The notes under the pieces: model-generated
What the model saw: only the letters and a program-made list of their open reading frames with translations
Database searches by the model: none
Told to the model about the DNA's origin: nothing
Assembly: GCA_022578965.1 (NCBI GenBank)
Contig: MU400517.1
Coordinates: forward strand, 62,001-126,000
DNA: 64,000 nt
Direction: 5' to 3'
Source of the DNA: Xylaria sp. FL1777
Lineage: Eukaryota; Ascomycota; Sordariomycetes; Xylariales; Xylariaceae
In this document: piece by piece, positions 48,549-60,472 of the stretch
Layout of the letters: each line of letters starts with the position of its first letter
How positions within the stretch are numbered: the stretch's first letter is position 1
Position numbers and translations under genes: made by a program

Positions 48549-49349
48549 TCAGACCAGAAACCACCAGCTAACCCCAACAACCGCAACGCTGACAATTCCC
48601 AACCCAACAGTTTTTGATATGGCCGAATTGATCTTCTTCCTTTTACTCGCGACTACCGCTGAGTGCGCACCCCGCTCATTGGTGAACGGGAACGGAACGT
48701 CTGGGACCTCTTTACCGAGAAACTCACAGAGTGGCTCCCAACCAGATCCCATTTTGTATTCTAGCCGTTGCTCCGGTGGTACAGCCTCTCGTAGCTTGCG
48801 GTAGAACCTGTCGTATGTCTCCCGCCCATGTGCCTCGATCTCCTCCTTCGACTTGGCGTCGAAGAACCCGAAGACTAGCTTCCTCATTGCGTGCCCAGCT
48901 CGAAAGCCTACGATGTGCCAGGCAAGAAATATCTGGAACTCAAAAAACGGAAGGAAAAGGTTATCGACAATTTCAGATTTGAAGCTTGGCCACCACGAGT
49001 CGAAGTCGCGCTGAACAATGACGACTTTAGCGTTCGGGTAGGCCTTGAACAGTTCAAGGGTGAAGGGTGCCGAGCTGTCGCAGACGACTTCATACTTGTT
49101 GCCCCATAGCTTGTCCCAGTCATCGCGTGTAAATGGCGGCCTGGGGCGTGCATTTGGTACAGACGGCCAAGTAGCTTCTGCAGCTTTCTCCAACTCAGCC
49201 CAATTCCCACGCCAATCTTCATCGAGCGCATGGAAGGTCTTTAAGCCGAGAATGCGGTACGCTTTAGCCAGGGAATGAGTGCCCATGCGGAACAGGCCAG
49301 CATGCAGGACCTGCAAGCCATCGCTAGAGTCTGTGTCAGATGTAGCCAT
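48549..49349 (-). CDS. sulfotransferase-like P-loop protein with C-terminal membrane anchor
   Basis: This is a single exon of 266 residues starting MATSDTDSS. The frame extends upstream only from a GTG, so the ATG at 49349 is chosen. The N-terminal VLHAGLFRMGTHSLAKAYRILG is the phosphosulfate-binding-loop-type start of the fungal sulfotransferase-like family (Sulfotransf_4-like). KVVIVQRDFDSWWPSFKSEI and WEPLCEFLGKEVPDVPFPFTNE are also family-typical. The last 20 residues (TVGLGIVSVAVVGVSWWFLV) form a membrane helix, a tail anchor often seen in this group. No true sulfotransferase activity is established for most members. It converges on FAS beta (284 bp apart), so it marks the cluster's right flank. 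Whether it belongs to the pathway is unknown. Confidence 0.8.
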   Translation of the reverse strand: MATSDTDSSDGLQVLHAGLFRMGTHSLAKAYRILGLKTFHALDEDWRGNWAELEKAAEATWPSVPNARPRPPFTRDDWDKLWGNKYEVVCDSSAPFTLELFKAYPNAKVVIVQRDFDSWWPSFKSEIVDNLFLPFFEFQIFLAWHIVGFRAGHAMRKLVFGFFDAKSKEEIEAHGRETYDRFYRKLREAVPPEQRLEYKMGSGWEPLCEFLGKEVPDVPFPFTNERGAHSAVVASKRKKINSAISKTVGLGIVSVAVVGVSWWFLV

Positions 49350-50555
49350 TTTGATCCTCAGCAGTAATGCAGATGAGGGGGAGCCGCCAATAATTAAGTG
49401 ACAACAAAACGCGCGGAAATGCGATGAGATGTTGCTTTGAAGCTGTGATTCTGACCCTGGAATTGGAGGTTGAAAGACAGACACCTGAATAAAGGACGCA
49501 AAACGAGTTTAGTTATTTTATATAGTATTAGCTATTTTCAAAGAGGCGCATTAGATATTGAGCTAACAACCAACAACCCAGTGGTACTGATTGTGCTGTG
49601 CCACATAGAGCTAGTGGTACTAGGTCGCAACGTCAGAAAAGGTAACAAGGAAAAGGAATTGCACCCTATTTGATTCTATAATGACTTTAGTTAAAGACGT
49701 GAGTCACATGCATTGTCCCTATCTTTTACACGTAAAGGGGTAGGACTCGGAATACCTTCTACAACGGTGTGGCCTGACACACACTCATGATTCGAATGCT
49801 CTCTAGCCATCCACGGACGATTATGTTTTGTCGATATTCTTAGAGGGTTGACCGTTAGTTAAGGCTCATTGCGTAAGGGCTTAGTGAAGCCGACACCTAG
49901 AACGGCTTCGACGAACCAGCAGTATATAGGGACATATTTAGCCCCGTGCTGTTCAGGGTGACTGAATAGTAGCGATTTGCAAAGACTCTCTTGAAAAGAC
50001 TGGTCTCCCTCTCTGATAAACCGTGCCCCCTAAGCGATGTGAGTAGTGACGGCGGCGTGGATAGTATCTTCTTTACTATTTATGAGCTTAATTCCCTGCG
50101 GTGTTTCTTACCAGAACTTGTACTTTGTGTTGATTTGTGTTTGGTCGTTTCATGAGAATGAACTCAGAGTTAAGAAGCACGTCTAGTGACAGGAAGTCGG
50201 CGGCCTTCTTATAAAGATCTCGTATATTATGTCTCACGGTCCTCAAATAGCTCGTGTTGGAACTAAGCAGCCGGTTCGCGTTGAGATATTTAGAGACGTA
50301 CAGCATGCTTATGTCGACAATCGTAGTGTATTCTTAGTTTAAAGAGAAAGTTTTGATAGTTTGTATTTCACACCTCAATCTTGGAAAGATAGAAGGAGAT
50401 CAGCATGGGCTGGATAAGTCAAGTTGAAGCGCCTCCGTAGTTCAGGATATCTGTCAAGTTAGGCTGCCTAAAAATAGAGAGCAGCATCTAAAGCCTCACG
50501 ATCCACTGAGTCAATGTCCAGAAACATTCCGGTGTGAAAATTGACATATTTCTAT
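49350..50555. other. intergenic, 1.2 kb
   Basis: No gene supported. The short frame at 50088-50306 (minus) has no recognisable domain. Confidence 0.5.
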
Positions 50556-50948
50556 TCAATTTCGACTCAGAGAAGCGGGACGAGAGACATTGAAACGAGC
50601 GAAGCAGTCCTCGACCGTCTTGATAAGTGCAAAAATGACCACACCTCCGTCAATGGTGTAATTGGTCAATGGATCTAACCAAGTCTGCGCATGACCGCCG
50701 ATCAGCCCTTTTTTCTGAACAATAATGATAGATTTGCCGTAATCGTGGAGTCTGACGGCCCTATAGGTACCAGTTGAGCCTGGACCGATAATTACGACAT
50801 CCCTTTCAATAGCATCGGAGGGCGAAAGGCTTCTATAACTGGTGTTGCCCACAACATTAATCTGGTTGCCCGCGTCTGAAAGGGCCAGAAATGGGCAGAT
50901 TGCTAATAGGCAAAATAATAATTTTAAGTGCACTGCAACTAGTTGCAT
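50556..50948 (-). pseudogene. truncated FAD-dependent amine-oxidase-like N-terminus
   Basis: 130 residues starting MQLVAVHLKLL with a good signal peptide (LLFCLLAICPFLALSDA). The dinucleotide-binding motif then reads DVVIIGPGSTGTYRAVRLHDYG, continuing VQKKGLIGGHAQT and NYTIDGGVV. Full-length flavin-containing amine-oxidase-like proteins of this type run to roughly 500 residues. Here the frame ends after FNVSRPASLSRN, and downstream DNA shows no continuation. The Rossmann motif has Pro in place of the middle Gly (GxGxxG to GPGSTG), and the conserved acidic residue after the second strand (IVVE) is Gln. It is most likely a 5' remnant of a lost gene. Confidence 0.65.
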
Positions 50949-53837
50949 AAGTTCCTGAGAGGTAAGTTAACGACCACTACCGGTACGTGTTATGACACAA
51001 ATAAAATTCAATATTGCCAAGTATCTGCATGTCAGATGAAGGAAGCCTCTTGGTATTCTTAGCCCGAGTCCTGGGTGAAATAGGAAGGATGATTTAAATG
51101 CATTGTGAGGGCACTTAAGACACCTGATAAGAGGCTGCAGTTAGTACGGGGGATTCCAAGAAGTTTCCGTACCGACTCTTCAACATTTATATGTAAAATA
51201 GGAGATATATAGTATAAAATATAGCCGTCTCACTTAGATATCTTTATGAAAGACTATTGTTTACCGGTGGGTAGCAGTTGATGATCTTCTCCTATTCCTA
51301 TACGAAGAGCATCCGCGTAGGCGGAAGCAATTCGTGTAATACCGGTATAACAACAGCGACTCTTGGAGAAATGGAGAACCTCCAATCGAGTGGACTGGCA
51401 TTCTGCGGACTGGTATGCTGATGCAGCTAATTCGGGTGTACGTCTTTTGTCATTCAGCGCCACCATGCAGCTCTCCTAATGGACTCTAAATAGACTTTCT
51501 TAGTGGCTCACCCTAGACTATATAGAGACCATTCCTCCGTTCCCGATAGAGTGTCGCGACAACGATCGCCTCGATGATATGCTTAGTTGTAGACCGGTCC
51601 AGAATCTGGTCTGAATCTTGCATGCTGCACTAACATTTGCTGACCTCATGCATCTTCCGCTCCACCTCCACAACATACCCTCCATGATGGTCTATGTACC
51701 GGCATTGTGAAGTCATGAACGGTATCGACGGGTCCTAAGCCTTGCAGTTAATGATCGATGTAAACAACTGAAGATCACATGATTAACGATGCCCGCAGGC
51801 TTTGGCCAGAGCGCATCCAGACCGGCACTCTACAAATCATAAATAACAGACTTGCAGAAAGGAGGTCTAGTTTTAAATGTATACTTAGTAGCTTTTGCAA
51901 TGAAGTCTCCTTTGAGCATGCCACGGAACAAAACCGTAACCCCGTATAGTAACATTGCCAAACGGTAGAAAGTAGTTAAGCCGGCAATTGATCGTCCACA
52001 GTTAGATATTGTAAAACATACGTAGAGCCAATGATAGCCCGTTCCACGATTAACCAGAGGGAAACTGAAAACTGAAAACCAATTGCAACTATCCAACTAT
52101 CTAGCGCGCTCCTTAATCTATCTGAGTTGGTTCAGTAGAAAAGAAGCTATACTTGTAGATTCTCAGGTACCTAATTATCTTATCTTATAGATTTAAACTT
52201 CATTATTGACATGGAAGGTTGCTGCTTGCTACCTATGCTTGCTATGCTACCTTAAGTAGTTACTTTAGTTCTTATAGTACTATTTTATAGTTCCCCCACA
52301 TTTTCCCATTACGGTAGAAGGGTAAGCGGCGTCTCACCAGTCCCACTTCTATCCGGTACACTAAAACATACCCCGGTACAGTATTTGATTCGAAGACTCC
52401 ATTCCCTCTGTTTTAGTTCTCAGGCCCGGGCGGGTCTATCCGTGCCTACCTATATCCTGCCATACACGGATTTAGCGCTTGTTTGGGCAGTCTTGAAATA
52501 TTTTCTGCATTTTACCAGAGTATCTGGCCACGAAGCTTGACATCACGATTGTGAGTCGATTTTGTTTGTAGCAATGAACGACTAATTTTGTATTTTTATG
52601 CATTTCTGAAATGAGCGTTTTAGTGAAGACGAAATACCAAATCTGCGGAGGATAGGCTACCTAAGTATCTACCTAATTGTACTCCCGCGTATATTCGGAT
52701 ATTAAAAAGCCACCATTACAGGCGTAAAAGTAGATAAGCTGCAAAGTCCCTTTCGATCATCATTTCATCCAGCCATTTTGGGTGTCGACAAACAAAGGTC
52801 TCGAGAACTTAGAAGCTGATACCTACTCCCTATACTAGACCAGTGCCTTCGGTTATTCCAACCCCCTGCCCCCGCGGCCTGCTGCGGTCATGCGCTTCAG
52901 CTGGTTCAGCTGGCTTGACGCCACCGGATTAGGCAAAGGCCTGCACTCAGCGCATATATTGGAGGCATGGCCGTGTCTTAGCCGGATTCACGCCGCCGAA
53001 TCAGGCAACCACTCGCATTCTACGCGCAACATTTTATTACCCATCAGCCGTCGGCCGGGCCAACCGGGTAGCTGCCCTGCAGAGACTGCGAAGCTTGGCG
53101 TGGGACACGGCAGCTCGTACGCAGCCTTAACTCGTATGTATAGCATAGGTATGTAATGCATACCACATTTGCCGGGCCTGTCGACTTGGACAGTCCGTCG
53201 TCCAGTGCGCCGTCGCCTGGAGAAGATAAGGTACCACAAGCAAGCATGCAGTTTTCATGCAACATACTCTAGTGTACATAGTACGGTGACAATCCTCATG
53301 CTAACCTACATATCATCGAGTGTGATAGGTATCCTCGATGCTGCGAGCGTCTAGACTGCCTTGGATCGTCGAACCCAGCTGTGTCTGTAGTACCCACTCC
53401 TCCCAAACGAACTCCATGGTGTCAACCGGGGTCCTCGTAATGGAGACATGTTCTATCGTCCTTGGATCTGGGTGATGCGGTGATACGTCCTCTTTGTACT
53501 TAAGGAGTATAAACCATGCACCCCAGTCTGTACATTTCAGCTCGGCTGATGTAGCTGGTAAACCGGACGCTTGACCTCTTGAGGCAACGGATATATGTTA
53601 ATTCCAATAGTATCGAGGCGTCGGCGCCGCCGTGAGCCGAGGAGCATGATTCTAGGTAGGTCGAGAGATAGCCTACAGTACGTTATATAAGTGTCCCAGG
53701 CTCTATATCATGAGCCGAGAGCATACCATCTTTATTGCCATTCATGACAGCTCTTCCTGAGGCTGTAATTGCCCAAGCTGAAGCACAAGAATAGTTTTTG
53801 TTGTGGCTTTTGTGGTGTATTTCCACGTTTGGCAGTC
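50949..53837. other. AT-rich gene-poor region, 2.9 kb
   Basis: No gene is supported. It probably holds decayed sequence plus the promoter of the NACHT gene. A more GC-rich island at about 52855-53260 has overlapping short frames on both strands but no protein motif. Confidence 0.5.
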
Positions 53838-56800
53838 ATGTTGGGTCTACGAGGGTCTTCATCAGGTAAGTGATAACCTCTACATATCCCTTACGAATAT
53901 ACTAAGTATCTTATATTAGGCCGCAGCCAGCCGTCTAAAGAGGCCGGCAAGCCGACTCCTGAACCCAATGGCCTTGAGAACGGAAATTCGAAGGGAGAAG
54001 GGCGCGAGGAGGTCACCTATGCCGACTCTCCAGCCTTCCAGAATCATCCCCCCGCAATCCTATCACCTACCTCAGTTAGCGATAGCATTCACGTAGCTAA
54101 GCGCTTTCCGATAAATAGACGCTCAAATTTGATCCGCGCCGCGAGTGGGCAACACACAAGTATACACGTTGTCAAAGATCAGTACGTCTCGGTTCGTCAG
54201 AGATGCCAGAGAGAGCTCGGTGCCAATGTAGGCATTGCTGCCTTTGACACGTCTCACTCTGGCCTGGTAGAATGGATCAAACATGAGCGAATGGCCCGGT
54301 TGCCTCACAAAGGAGGTTCATGGGATCGAGTTCTCATATCTGCCAGTTATTTCGCTAGCCAAGTTAATCGACTTAGCGAAGCGATAGAGTCATTCACTCC
54401 TGAAAGCGAGGCAGCATCCAATCTTCTTTATGGGCAGTGTCTCATCTTACTTGAGGTAAGCTTCGAGTTGTCTACAGTAGTATAATAGCGCATTACTGAT
54501 GATACTGGTAACAACAGCTTGGCTACGAAAATGCAACAGCACTACAGACAGCCTTTGACTTGTTCTATCAGCTTGGACTTGAACTTTCGCCATTGTTGAG
54601 AGCCGAGAATGCCCTTCGCCTTGCTCCTTCAATTATGGAGGGTGTGGCTAGAGCTTTCTCGGAACTCCTCAGTATTGTCTCTGGTATTGCAATTGGTTAC
54701 TACACTGCTGTCCACGGTTCCCGCCAGACTACTCGATTGGATATCTATGCGACTTTTGGAGCGTCTATCGAGAACTACCGTTCGCGAGTGCAACACTGCG
54801 AACATGAGATATGGAACTTTGAGCTCCGAAATCAGGGATATGGAGAAGCCATCCAGATCGAAACTTTACGGGAATGGCTAGCGCCCCAAGACAAGGTCCT
54901 TGCATTTCTCTCTTCCAACCACATCAGTCTAGCGAGCCGTCCAGAAGAATATACTTGCATCTGGTTCCAGTCGCACTTGAACCAGTTCTTCAAGCACGAT
55001 GAAAAGGTGTTGCTCGTGGAGGGGCCATCAGGCTCTGGAAAGACAACTCTCGCCAATTGGGTTGTTAATCGGCTACAGCGGCCGATTGGTGGACGTGGAG
55101 TTGTGCCTACCTTGAGCTTTTTCTACAGTGAGTCAAATAAGTTAACTATCTTGCTTAACAAACTCTAACCAAATGAGTTAGATTCAAGCATTCCTGCGCA
55201 AGCATCTTGTCTTTCCATGTTGAAGACCCTGCTATTTCAACTGCTGTCTCTACGAATTGGTGACCTAGATCTATTCATCGTCATATTCCAAGCCTTCACC
55301 GAGTCCAAAGCACTATCTTCGGGTTCGGCCCAGGAAGAAAGGTTGTGGGAAGCGCTTCGACAGGCGTTGAGCAACAGCAGTGAAGATGAAGAAATTGCCA
55401 TTATCATCGATGGTCTAGACGAGATGGAAGGCCTTAAGCCGGCTGGTAAGAAAGTAAGCGAGAAACTTCAAGCATTAGCACAGGACGTTGCTCATCTACG
55501 ACTACTCCTATTCTCTCAACCTCTTGGTGTGCATTCAGCAAAGTCAATGGAGATTGTGGAGTTGTCGATCGACAATACGTACGATGACCTTCAGACCATC
55601 GTTCAACAAGGTCTCTTACGAAGTCCTTATTTCTCAGACAAAGACGTTGCCGAGCAAGGTAGTATTGTTGATGGTCTCTTGACTGTTACCGACGGTTCCA
55701 TGCTCCTCGCTTCTCTCTCCGTTGCCTACTTGGCACAGCAGAAAACAGTCGCAGAATTCGCGAAAGCCTACGACACTCTCACAAAATCACCCCCGCGGAG
55801 CGTGGCTGAGTTTGTGCAGAGACTTCTCGGAACATTGAAGCTTGACAGCGATAGCAAGTCTGTGATCTCTTTTCTAGTGGCAGCTAAGAGGCCCCTCTTC
55901 ATTAACGAATTAGAGATCTTGCTTCGCACAGACTCCAAAGGTGTCGGTAGCGGAAGACCCATTCAGCTTAGCCAGATCACCAATTCGATCGCTGCCTTCA
56001 CTGTCACAGTAGAAGGTTTAATCTCACTGAGACACGAAGCCATCAAACAGGCTTTCATCAATATCCCAGATAACTCGGAAGTATCTCTACACCTGAAGGA
56101 TAGACACAAGGATCTGCTAGTTCGAATTCTGGCATCTGCGAAAAAACAACTGCGGGATGCAGACGAGCCACGCTTGGAGTATCTGACTTCATCAGAGGTG
56201 GACAAGAGAATCGCCTCACATTATCTCCTTGAATACGCAATTCGATACTGGGCAGTTCATTTCAAGCTTTCGTCTCTGTTCAAGGTACAGGGCGAACTTC
56301 AGCTCCCACCCGAGTTCGCTTCGGTCTTCCCCAGTTCAGTGAGCTTTGCTTTACTGGAGGCTAACCGTTGGAGAACCCAGTGCTTGCCTGACGAAGTTGT
56401 GGAACTTTTCACCATCGCTTATCGCGTCAGGAAGCAGCTCTTCGGTCCTGAACATGTCACTGTTCTACAATCTGCCATCACATTTGCCGTATTCTATGAG
56501 ACTGTTCTGTCGCGTTACCAAGACGCTACGGAATGGTACGCCGTGGTAGTTAGAATTGGCAAGGTCGTGCTCGGTCTCCAGGCCGAACTTGTCGTCACGT
56601 GTTGCAACACTCTACTTCATATCTCAGAGACGCTGGTATCCAAGAAGCGGACGACGATTATGACATATCGAGAAGAGATATTGCAAGTGCTGATTTCTTC
56701 TTATACGCATCAATATGGTCCCTCGTCAGACGAAGTCCTCAAGATTTACGAAGCGCTTTCCGAGCTCTACATTTCGATCAGCGAGGAGACAAAGGCAAAA

Positions 56801-59800
56801 GAAATTCAAGTTAAAATTCGGGGGATCAGCACCGGTTTCCAGGATGATCAGTCGTCTTCCGACCGTGATATTGGTAGGCACCTGGACGTCATGCTCAAGA
56901 AGCGTAGCCACGAGGAAGAAATGGAGGGCTTTGAGAGCCTTCTGTTTGGATATGAAGAAGAGACAGAGGAAACTTGGTCCCTCCTTCATGTCGAGAATAT
57001 GATCAAGTTCGCCTTGGAGCTCACCAAACTGGGACGATTCAACAGCGCCGAGGAGATATACGTGGAATTGTGGCTCAAGCTCAGCGACCAGTGCCAAACT
57101 ACCCAGGTATGTGAATGGCATGAAAAGAGAATCGAGGTCATGCTCAAGTATGCATCGTTCCTTCACACACAGAGCCGAGTGGAAGAGGCTACGGCGGTCC
57201 TGATCAGTTGCTGGAACGAGTACTCGACTCACCAAGTCTCAATGTTCGAGTCCATCATCCTCCTCATGAAGGAAATCGCCGTCTGCATGAGAACGGTGGG
57301 AATGACTTCTCTTTCTCTCACTGTTTTCCAGAGGTGCTGGTCGTGGTTCAAGTCCACGCACAAGGAAGAGAGCAGCGTCTTCAAAGAGATCGTAGAGAAT
57401 ATCGCGGTTACTTCGAGTGAAATTGTGAAGAAGTCCTCCACAACATCTACAACCACTACGACTACATCGACTTCGGCCAGCGAGACTGTTATTCGAGAGG
57501 TGTTTGAATCGTCTTTCTCGTCAGAAGAGACACAGATCACTACCACAACAATGGAGCTCTCCAGCTCCTTGACATCCCTCTACATCGAGCAAGAGAGGTG
57601 GTCCGAAGCGGTGTCTGTGATTAAGAGTACCTTGAGGAGGACATGGGCTTCGTTCTTCGCGGAGTCTATTGAAAGTGTCAGTCTTGAGGCCTCGTTCTCC
57701 TCGGAGAGTATACAATTGGTTCTTCAGCTAGCGCAATGTTACATCAGTCAGAAGCGATACGACAAGGTTGAGCACCTGTACCTACGTCTCTACCGTGTCC
57801 ATTGCAAGGCACGAAAGTTCGACGATGTCGAGGTCGTCAAGTTCAGAAAGCTCTACATAGAATTTCTCACGAAGTACGAACTGCACAGCATTCTTATCAG
57901 CTTCTGTCAAGAACTTCTTGTCGAATATCGCTCTTTCTACGGACCGGCTCATGCGGAAACCATCGCCATATTATACACCCTGGGCGATGTCTGTCGAAGC
58001 CATCATCTGACGCACGGATATTGGATTGAATACTACTCGGAGATTATCGTTTCTCTGAATAAAGGCTCGCGGATCTGCCATGAGCATGCCCTTCGGGCTC
58101 TCATCATCGTGGCTGAATACTACTACGACTTGCAACGATACTCGGAGTCGCTGGTTTATCTAAAGTCAATTATCGCCACATTCTGCCAGTTCGGAACAAA
58201 ATATCAGATCTTCCAAGACACAGTTTTTGTCCAGAAGACTTTAGAACGGTATTACCGAGTCATTGAGGAGACCCAAGTCGAAATCCACGAGCACGTCAAG
58301 ATCATGAAGGAGATTCGTGAGGCTTGTTCTAAGTTCTTCGGCGAATCTTCCGAGCTCGCCGTGAATGTTACCGTTACGCTTGCCGAGGTTTGCACCAAGA
58401 GCGAGAAGTATCAGTATGAAGCTATGGCGTACTATGAAAATATCTTAAAGCACTCCAAGACCGTATCGACAACGATTGTAAAGCGTAGCCAGAGCACCCT
58501 ACGTTCTCTTTACGTGAAGCAAATCACTTCCGAGAGTTCCTCTACTACCACGGTGACGAAGGAGACGCTTGAGAAAGCGACGTCCATGACATACTCGCGC
58601 TATCTCGAGGTTAAGAAATCTTATTCTTGCACTCATGAGTCTACTCTCACCACGCTGAAAGAGCTTGTTACACTTTACCAGAAGCAGGAGAGAATCGATC
58701 TTGCTGTTAAAGAGCTGCAAGGCTTGGTTGTCGAAAGCGTTGTGAGCACGAGCTCAACGAAGGCAATGATCGAAACAGCACGATTCGTCGCCTCCATCTT
58801 TGCCGAGTCCTATGTGTCGCAGGGTGTTCAGTTCGTCCGTGAACTTAAGCAGCAAGTTATTTACAAGATCAAGTCGAAAACCGTGAGCTTTGACGTCACT
58901 AAGTCTGGGCGGTCTTGCTTCGCCTTCATCGCGTCTTTCGAGTACCACCTCCGCGTCAGGTCTGGTGGAAGCGTCGCGAGCTATATGGCGGAGATCCTGG
59001 CCGAGTTCCTATTCTACGAACGCTTGGTCTCATCTATAAAGGTGAAGTCCAAGATCGGAGTCGTCATCCTGCTGGGAGCTCGGCTCCGCCACATCCATTT
59101 CCGAACGAACCGTTCCGAGGACTTCGAGATTGTGGAGAGCCAGGTCCTGGATTACTTCACAGCTACCGAGTTGAGCGTCATCGAGAAATCTTCGAAGTCT
59201 TCCGTTCGTGGGTTTGTGCGGATCCTGCTTGGCTATTTCTCGGAGCGTAACCAACCCAAGGAATTCGTCGCTTCGGCTGCTCGCGCAGCCGTCTCGGAGT
59301 TGAAGGTCTACCTGACTAATCTGAAGTATAAAGAGGCTTTGGGATTGGCGCAGTGCGTTTATAGATTCCTCATGGCTCATGAAGGTCTGGATGACCCGAC
59401 CGAGATCACTCTTGGTTTCCAACTCTGTCTGATGATGGCGGGTCGGGGCATCTACAAACGGGCGTCTACAATCGACGAGGAGACCAATAAAGCCATGCTG
59501 GTTCTTTCACAAATCATACTCGGCGAAGTGTTCGATATTTGCAAGAATAACAAGATCGACCTTGCCCGTTGCCCACTCAATGAACTTGACGAGCTCGTCT
59601 CGCTCCTCGGAGATCAGAAGGATAGCAGTCGTCTACTGTGGCTGTTGGAGCAACTCTGGGAGAAGAGAGGCTCGCAGACCTGGGCATCGGACGTGAAGTT
59701 GACGCTGGGCATCCGCCTCGTCCAGGCCCGGTTCCAGGCAGGCACTCACCAGATACTCCCTGCGATCCAACTTGCAGAGGACATCGTCTACAATCTGCGC

Positions 59801-60472
59801 AGGACCCACGGGCCAAGACACAAGCAGACACTAGCTATGTATGAGATCCTTGCCAGCATCTACACGAGCACAGGACACTACTATAGCGAGAAGAGCACCG
59901 CCGAAAACGCCAACGCTATACTCAAGAAGCGTGACGCCGCACTCGCAAGGACGTACTTCAAGAAAGCGATCACGGCGAACGAGGAACTTCTGAAGCTCCT
60001 CATCGACACCGACGCGGACGATAGCGAGGACGAGGACGACGATCAGTTCTCCGTCGCGAGCGGCTCTGTCCGGGTACGCAATAGCGTATATGGGCTGAAC
60101 AGGAGGATCCCGTCGAGACCTAGTGTCCCATCACTACTACCTGCCAAGGACACTTCCGGACTCGCGGAGAGCGAGGTCGGACATCGACACCACGAGTCCG
60201 CGCCGAGGGAGGTGCTGGTCCAGGTCGCCGGGAAACACCTTAGACTAGCCAAGCTGGCAGTCCAGCGCTACGGCGGTTGGGAGAAGCTCGTGGAGCGGCG
60301 GTTCGACAGCCTCACCAGTCGCATCTGGAAGGAGTTCGGAACCGAGTTGAAGGTGAAGGACGAGTTGGTTCTGAGTACGAAGTGGCAGGTGACTGGGTAT
60401 GGTCTTGGGAAAGCCGAGGGCCCCATCAATGAGGATGGTTTCGCGTCCCCTTCGAACTGGGCCATTTCCTAG
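53838..60472 (+). CDS. NACHT/STAND NTPase with long TPR-like helical repeat region (NLR-like)
   Basis: The model joins 53838-53865, 53920-54455, 54518-55127 and 55182-60472, giving 2,154 residues. Introns carry GTAAGT/TATTAG, GTAAGC/CAACAG and GTGAGT/GTTAG sites and are all needed for frame. Residues about 80-290 form an all-helical N-terminal domain like those preceding NACHT in fungal STAND proteins; its exact class is unsure. The NTPase has Walker A GPSGSGKTT (357-365) and Walker B IIIDGLDEMEG (about 465-475). From about 700 to 1980 come repeated helical pairs of TPR type (for example LGRFNSAEEIYVELWLKL, CYISQKRYDKVEHLYLRL). A Thr/Ser run near 1143-1160 (STTSTTTTTTSTSASE) and a second at about 1510 interrupt the repeats. 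An acidic stretch (DADDSEDEDDDQ, about 2003) precedes the C-terminus. STAND/NLR proteins act as ligand-triggered switches in fungal non-self recognition and cell death. That role is inferred here, and a housekeeping scaffold function is equally possible because the TPR units are divergent, not near-identical. Confidence 0.88.

Noticed and set aside
48549..49349. Sulfotransferase-like gene as a definite cluster member.
   Set aside because: It only adjoins FAS beta; no known alkylcitrate pathway needs it, so it is listed as a flanking gene.
52890..53265. Overlapping short frames on both strands in a GC-rich island.
   Set aside because: No start context, splice signals or motif; both strands are equally open, as expected from composition alone.
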